64,000 nt of DNA, from assembly GCA_016192135.1 (NCBI GenBank), contig JACPUR010000030.1:62001-126000 (forward strand). Reading direction: 5' to 3'. The notes under the pieces were generated by a model, which was not told where the DNA came from, made no database searches, and saw only the letters and a program-made list of their open reading frames with translations. How positions within the stretch are numbered: position 1 is the stretch's first letter; each line of letters starts with the position of its first letter. Source of the stretch: Candidatus Tectomicrobia bacterium. GTDB lineage: Bacteria > UBA8248. Below, in pieces: positions 59,778 to 64,000 of this stretch. Made by a program: the position numbers and the translations under genes.

Positions 59778-60715
59778 GCCTCTTCCCCCGGCTTGCGGTA
59801 GATGACGTCGATGGTCTGCTTCTCCTTGCGCAGCAGGCGGATGCCCGCGAGGACGATGACGATCATGAAGATGAGCACCAGGTAGGACATCGCCGCGCCC
59901 TTGGAGATGTGGAAGTACTGCCACGTGGTCAAGAACAAGTAGACGGGCAGCGTCTCCGAGGCCGAGCCGGGGCCGCCCTGGAGGAGGCCCCACGTCTTGG
60001 GGAACTCCCCCATCGCCTCGAGGAAGCGCAGGATCAGGGCCAGCATGATGACGGGCCGGAGCAGCGGGAGCTGGACCTCGCGGAAGATGCGCCACCGGCT
60101 TGCCCCGAGGATGCGGGCGGCCTCGTCCAGCTCCGGAGGCAGCGAGGCCAGCCCCGCCAGCATGATGATGAAGACGAAGGGGGTCCAGTTCCAGATCTCG
60201 AGCATGATGACGGTGAACACCGCGATGGCCGGATGGGCCAGCCAGGTGACCCGCACGTCCGTCTGGAGCAGGACGCTCAGGATGCCGTTGATGGGCCCGC
60301 GCTGGAAGAGCAGCATCTCGAAGGTGTAGGCGATCACGACGGGGACGGTCAGCATGGGGAGGATGAAGACGGCGTAGAGCAGGCCGTGGCCCCGGAAGGG
60401 CCGGTGCATCAACAGCGCCAGCCCGAAGCCGGCGGCGAAGGAGCCCAGGGTGGACAGGCTGGCGAAGGTGAGGGAGCGCAGGACCGCCCACCAAAAGCGG
60501 GAGTCCATCAGGACCTCGATGAACATCCCGAGGCCCACGAACTCCGCCTCCCACCAGGAGCCCAGGTAGACCGTCCACGAGTGGAAGCTGAAGTAGAGCT
60601 GGAGCAGGAACGCCGGGAGGATGAAGAGGAGGAGGCCGAAAAGGGGCCCCAGCAGGATCCATTTGAAGAGGGTGAATCCCGGTGCCGCCTTCCTCGTCGG
60701 GAGTGCCTGGGCCAT
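59774..60715 (-). CDS. ABC transporter permease, UgpA/MalF-like
   Basis: A 313-aa six-helix permease. The EAA loop is LPPELDEAARILGASRWRIFREVQLPLLRPV near residue 205. The N-terminal LGPLFGLLLFILPAFLLQLYFSFHSWTVYLG and FVGLGMFIEVLMDSRFWWAVLRSLTFA are typical of the first permease of carbohydrate importers. It is separated from the binding-protein gene by a stable hairpin. The ribosome binding site GAGGA lies about 9 nt before the ATG. Confidence 0.93.
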   Translation of the reverse strand: MAQALPTRKAAPGFTLFKWILLGPLFGLLLFILPAFLLQLYFSFHSWTVYLGSWWEAEFVGLGMFIEVLMDSRFWWAVLRSLTFASLSTLGSFAAGFGLALLMHRPFRGHGLLYAVFILPMLTVPVVIAYTFEMLLFQRGPINGILSVLLQTDVRVTWLAHPAIAVFTVIMLEIWNWTPFVFIIMLAGLASLPPELDEAARILGASRWRIFREVQLPLLRPVIMLALILRFLEAMGEFPKTWGLLQGGPGSASETLPVYLFLTTWQYFHISKGAAMSYLVLIFMIVIVLAGIRLLRKEKQTIDVIYRKPGEEA

Positions 60716-60732
60716 CCGGCGGAGTCCTCGGG

Positions 60733-60760
60733 CGGGGCGGGCCCCGGAGGGCCCGCCCCG
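60733..60760 (-). other. Intercistronic hairpin between binding-protein and permease genes
   Basis: A perfect 11-bp stem (CGGGGCGGGCC 60733-60743 with GGCCCGCCCCG 60750-60760) has a six-base loop and no T-run. Such hairpins after binding-protein genes usually protect the upstream mRNA and lower permease expression. Confidence 0.7.
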
Positions 60761-60773
60761 GTGTCGGGGTGCG

Positions 60774-62219
60774 TTAGCTCGGTACGTCCGTCTTGGGCAT
60801 GGCGGCCTTGTAGCTCGTCAGCTCCGCCTTGAGCTTGGCCTTCCCGATCTGGCCCACCAGCCGGCGCCAGGCATCCTCGGTCTGGGTCAGGGCCTGCTTG
60901 GCCGTGATCTGCCCGATGTAGGCCTCGGCGATGTGCTTGCCCAGGATGTCCTGGAACTCGAGGTGCCCCGTCAGGTAGATGGGGGGCGTGGTGATGTGCA
61001 TGCTCTTCGCGATGGCGTCCATGGCCGGGGCCGAATAGCGCTCGATCACCTTGGGATGGGTCATGTGACCGGCGTGCCAGGGATCGTGGAACGTCCAGGT
61101 GGGATGGGTCGTGATCTCGACGCTGTTATTCAGCGTGCCCCACCACAGGGCCATGAGGGCCGCCTGGCGCTTCCGCGGGCTGTAGCGGTTCACCAGGATG
61201 GCCGCCAGGGGCGAGGAGATGGAGCGGTGGACGAGCTTCCCGGTCACGTTGGAGCCGGGGACGATGCCGTAGAGGAACTTCCCCTTGGTCTTGGACTTCG
61301 GGTCGCTCTCGATCTGGCGGGCCGTGCCGTCCCAGTACTGGGCGGTGGCGGCGTTGCCCTGGACGATCTGGGGGATCATCTGCGGCGTCCCCCAGTTCGG
61401 GGCCTCGGGGTGGGAAACCTTCTTGTGCCGGAGGTAGATGTCCATGGCGTACTCGCCCGCCTTGTTGTTGATGGCGGGCTCGAGGTCATCGGTGAAGGGG
61501 AAGCCGCCGGCGCTGTAGAAGTGCATGTACCACCATGTCACCCCGTTCGCCCGGTTGCGCAGGCCGGCGAAGCCGAGGAGGTTCTTGTCCGGCCGGTGGA
61601 AGTGCTCGGCGATCTGGAGGGACTCCTCCCACGTCTTCGGGAAGGCGAGGGGGCGCCCGTGCTTGTCCGAGAACTTCTTCTGCTCCTCGGGGTTCTCGAG
61701 GAGGTCCTTGCGGACGTACTGGATGTGGACGTTCCCGTCCGTCGGGATGCCGTAGGTCTTCCCCTTGTACTTCATGAAGCTGGAGAAGTTGGCGAGCATC
61801 TCCAGCTTGTAGCCCACCTCCGCCATGTAGTCGTCGAGCGGCTCGATGAGGCCCGCCGAGGCGAGGGAGGGGATCATGTTCGAGTCGATGTGGAAGAAGT
61901 CGAACTTGGAGGAGCGCGAAACCGCCTCCGCCATCGCCCGCTGCGGGATCACGAAGATGCTGATGTCCTGGATGTCCTTCACGCCCACGCCGGACTTCTC
62001 CTTGAACTCGTCCGAGAGGCGCTTCATGTTCCGGTAGTAGAGAGACCAGATCATGCCGTTCAGGTCGGCCGGGCCCGCCTTCTTGGCGGCGGCGATGATG
62101 CGGTCCTCGAGGGCCCCCGCCTCCGCCACGCCCAGGTGCCGGAGAACCCACGGGCCGGTGGCGGCCGCGGCCACGGCCCCCTTCAGGAACCGCCTGCGAG
62201 ACACGTGCGCCTTCTTCAT
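60774..62219 (-). CDS. ABC transporter extracellular solute-binding protein, Tat-exported
   Basis: A 481-aa binding protein of the family 1 (MalE/UgpB-like) class. The N-terminus HVSRRRFLKGAVAAAATGPW is a clear twin-arginine signal, so it is exported folded. The mature sequence includes NGMIWSLYYRNMKRLSDEFKEKSG and FSDKHGRPLAFPKTWEESLQIAEHF, the usual sugar-binding-protein layout. GGGGGAG is 7-8 nt before the ATG. It opens the operon with two permeases, ATPase and the eIF2B-like gene. The ligand may be a sugar, polyol or phosphorylated compound and cannot be read from sequence. Confidence 0.93.
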   Translation of the reverse strand: MKKAHVSRRRFLKGAVAAAATGPWVLRHLGVAEAGALEDRIIAAAKKAGPADLNGMIWSLYYRNMKRLSDEFKEKSGVGVKDIQDISIFVIPQRAMAEAVSRSSKFDFFHIDSNMIPSLASAGLIEPLDDYMAEVGYKLEMLANFSSFMKYKGKTYGIPTDGNVHIQYVRKDLLENPEEQKKFSDKHGRPLAFPKTWEESLQIAEHFHRPDKNLLGFAGLRNRANGVTWWYMHFYSAGGFPFTDDLEPAINNKAGEYAMDIYLRHKKVSHPEAPNWGTPQMIPQIVQGNAATAQYWDGTARQIESDPKSKTKGKFLYGIVPGSNVTGKLVHRSISSPLAAILVNRYSPRKRQAALMALWWGTLNNSVEITTHPTWTFHDPWHAGHMTHPKVIERYSAPAMDAIAKSMHITTPPIYLTGHLEFQDILGKHIAEAYIGQITAKQALTQTEDAWRRLVGQIGKAKLKAELTSYKAAMPKTDVPS

Positions 62220-62412
62220 GGCGAAGTCTCCCCCTTGGAAGGTAAAAGCACATTGCGCGGCAGGCGCCGTAACGCGCCGCGCGCCGAAGCTCTCTGCGTG
62301 AAGCTGGCATTCTGAAACAGAACGTTCGTCCCGTCAATACAGGTGAAACCGCCGGCGGCGCTTCGGGGGCGGCGGCATCCCGTTGACGAGCCGCTGGGGT
62401 TGGGGCATGGTT

Positions 62413-62429
62413 TTCGATTGTCCATCGAA
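62413..62429. promoter_or_regulatory. Candidate operator TTCGATTGTCCATCGAA in a divergent promoter region
   Basis: Six-base arms TTCGAT and ATCGAA flank TGTCC. It resembles the site at 29074-29089, which also contains GATTGTCC. The remaining 302-bp divergent gap contains a GCGCGGC/GCCGCGC hairpin near 62255 but no repeat family member. Confidence 0.3.
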
Positions 62430-62521
62430 TCCACGAAGCGAAAGGGCGCGGGCGCCGGGACCCGCCAGCCGCCGTCTCTGGCGGTGGCCGGCCCCATCGG
62501 CCCGCCATGGAGGATTCGCCC

Positions 62522-63316
62522 ATGCCCAAGGCGCGCGTCGGAGATGTGGAGCTCTACTACGAGGAGCACGGGCAGGGGGTCCCCGTGGTGCTCATCCACG
62601 GGCTGGCGGGGGATTGCGGCGCCTGGAAGGCCCAGATCGAGGCGATGAAGATGGAGTTCCGCCTGCTCGCCTTCGACAACCGGGGGGCGGGGCGGAGCTC
62701 GGCCCCGGACTACCCCTACACCTCCAAGCACTTCGCCGGCGACACGGTCCGCCTGATGGACGCAGTGGGCATCCGCGAGCCCGCCCACATCATCGGCCGC
62801 TCGATGGGGGGCGCCGTCGCGCAGCAGATTGCCCTCGACTACCCGGACCGGGTGCGCAGCATGATCATCACCGCCTCCTTCGGCAAGCTCGACCGCTACG
62901 GCCACCAGATCCTCTACAACATCAACGAGGTGGTGAAGGCCCAGGGCTACGCCGCCGCGGCCAAGCACCAGTCGCTTTTCTTCTTCCCGCCCCATTACTT
63001 CAACGCGCACCAGCGGCAGCTCGACGCCTTCGAGGCGGGGCTCGCCGATGCCGGCCGCCCCATCCACGGCTACGTGAACTCCACCCACGCCTGCCTCACC
63101 CACGACGCGCTGGACCGGCTGCCGCAGGTCCGCTGCCCCACCCTCGTCATGGCGGGGGGGCAGGACGTCCTCTGCTCGGCCGAGGCCTCGCGGGAGATGG
63201 CCCGGCGCATCCCCGGCTGCGAGTTGAAGGTCTACGAGGAGGCCAGCCACTTCTTCCTGATCCAGTGCTACGAGGAGTCGCTGCGGGACATTCTCGAGTT
63301 CCTCCGCAGGCACTGA
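62522..63316 (+). CDS. Alpha/beta-hydrolase fold enzyme
   Basis: A 264-aa hydrolase. The oxyanion strand VVLIHGLAGDCGAW is near residue 22. The nucleophile elbow IIGRSMGGAVAQQIAL has Ser near 90, the acid is in LVMAGGQDVLCSAEASREM (near 208) and the catalytic His is in YEEASHFFLIQCYEE (near 242). The triad Ser-Asp-His is complete. Relatives include 3-oxoadipate enol-lactonases and small esterases. The ATG at 62522 has GGAGG about 8 nt upstream; an ATG 15 nt earlier precedes that site. It is divergent from the binding-protein operon. Confidence 0.92.
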   Translation: MPKARVGDVELYYEEHGQGVPVVLIHGLAGDCGAWKAQIEAMKMEFRLLAFDNRGAGRSSAPDYPYTSKHFAGDTVRLMDAVGIREPAHIIGRSMGGAVAQQIALDYPDRVRSMIITASFGKLDRYGHQILYNINEVVKAQGYAAAAKHQSLFFFPPHYFNAHQRQLDAFEAGLADAGRPIHGYVNSTHACLTHDALDRLPQVRCPTLVMAGGQDVLCSAEASREMARRIPGCELKVYEEASHFFLIQCYEESLRDILEFLRRH

Positions 63317-63444
63317 CGCGAAAGGAGCCATCCCTTGGTTCAGTACGCTCAATTTGCGCGGCAGGGGCGTTCATCGTGCGCCTTCGCCGAGGGCTCCCTC
63401 TCACCCCGGCCCTTGTGCGTCAAAGAGCCGTCTGCCTTGCTGTC

Positions 63445-63545
63445 TTTCCCTCCCCCTCCGGGGGAGGGCGGGGAGGGGGAAAAGGCTCGCGGCGGTTTTC
63501 ATTCTCCCTCCCCCCTGCCCCCCTCACGGAGGGAGGGGGAGAAAC
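63445..63545. repeat. CCCTCCCCC/GGGGGAGGG repeat, copy 3
   Basis: Two facing hairpins of the CTCCCTCCCCC family fill the centre of the 324-bp gap between the hydrolase and the Old Yellow Enzyme gene. No gene is visible in the rest of this gap. Confidence 0.72.
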
Positions 63546-63640
63546 ACGGTTGCCCTCCTATGGGGCGAGGGAAGCGGCCGCCCGGGAAAATGGCCTGACT
63601 GACCCACGGCCGCGCCCCCGGCCGGAGAGGAGGATCCCCC

Positions 63641-64000
63641 TTGGCCAGGTTCACCGACCCCATCGAGGTGCGCGGGCTCAGGCTCAAGCACCGCATCCTC
63701 ATGTCCGCCATGACCACCTCCCGAGCGGAGGAGGACGGGAGCCCCTCCGCCTGGAGCCGCGCCCACTACGCCGAGCGGGCGAGGGGCGGGGCCGCCGTCT
63801 GTTTCTCGGAGGCCGCCTTCGTCAACCGGGAGGGAAAGGGGTTCCCCAACCAGCTGGGCGCCCACTCGGACGCCATCGTCCCCGGCCTCAGGCGGCTGGG
63901 GGAGGAGGTGGGGGCGGCGGGCGCCCCCTTCGCCCTCCAGCTCTTCCACGCCGGGCGCACCGCGCTCAGCGCCATCACGGGCACGCCCATCGTGGGACCC
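63641..64000 (+). CDS. Old Yellow Enzyme family NADH:flavin oxidoreductase, 3' end outside the window
   Basis: The first 120 codons of an FMN-dependent oxidoreductase (NADH:flavin oxidoreductase/NADH oxidase family). The start is TTG at 63641, with AGGAGG 6 nt upstream; the protein begins MARFTDPIEVRGLRLKHRIL. Family motifs present are the N-terminal IEVRGLRLKHRILMSAMTT, the segment RAHYAERARGGAAVCFSEAAFVN and the strand-end LQLFHAGRTA, which in complete members leads to the FMN- and substrate-binding residues. It probably reduces an alpha,beta-unsaturated carbonyl or dienoyl substrate. The gene runs off the right edge. Confidence 0.88.
   Translation, partial: MARFTDPIEVRGLRLKHRILMSAMTTSRAEEDGSPSAWSRAHYAERARGGAAVCFSEAAFVNREGKGFPNQLGAHSDAIVPGLRRLGEEVGAAGAPFALQLFHAGRTALSAITGTPIVGP

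Overview
The window is a 64 kb piece of a very GC-rich bacterial chromosome, except for one clearly AT-richer island at about 35.8-38.75 kb. Gene content points to a free-living heterotroph from an uncultured high-GC lineage, of the Rokubacteria, Tectomicrobia or deltaproteobacterial type. The signs are many solute-uptake systems (TAXI-TRAP, two ABC importers, MFS pairs), a type-B succinate dehydrogenase, hydantoinase-type enzymes, frequent TTG/GTG starts and families of intergenic palindromes. The lineage is an inference and not secure. I saw no rRNA, tRNA, CRISPR array or transposase.

Layout. 0-3 kb, minus strand: two ECF sigma factors, one zinc-finger anti-sigma factor, a secreted protein with five NPCA repeats, and small membrane proteins. 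3-9 kb: tandem MFS transporters, a winged-helix AAA+ ATPase and tyrS. 9-12 kb, plus strand: a MoxR-like ATPase and a large uncharacterised partner. 12-20 kb: small catabolic proteins, a split chromate transporter, carbamate kinase with a DUF2877 protein, ketopantoate reductase and a two-domain ferredoxin-fold protein. 20-30 kb: a VOC-fold protein, a TAXI-TRAP importer, an iron-type ABC importer, a DHH phosphoesterase and an internally deleted M24 peptidase. 30-35.6 kb: a nucleotidyl cyclase/FGE fusion, an amidase, an ACT protein, a GNAT and a ChaN-like protein.

35.8-38.75 kb holds a three-gene ABC-3C conflict system: a nuclease-like effector, the small middle component MC6, and a DUF2326 SMC-like ATPase. 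The genes overlap by ATGA. The island lies between the two inverted halves of a repeat that occurs elsewhere in the window as a single piece. It is followed by a B12-type radical SAM gene, a methyltransferase/ATP-grasp fusion and a MntA-HepT toxin-antitoxin pair.

43-49 kb: a glycosyltransferase/methyltransferase cluster and DUF547. 49.5-53 kb: sdhCAB. 53-63 kb: a fused, degenerate hydantoinase A/B protein, an eIF2B-like protein in an ABC importer operon, and an alpha/beta hydrolase. At the right edge is a truncated Old Yellow Enzyme gene.

The non-coding space is unusual. About 26 copies of a 28-bp palindrome share constant arms (GTAGGGGCG / CGCCCCTAC) around different self-complementary cores. 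They often stand in arrays with a 50-56 bp period. Three further repeat families (GTCATTCCGAG, CCCTCTCCC, CCCCCCT) occur between genes, and some copies reach into coding sequence.
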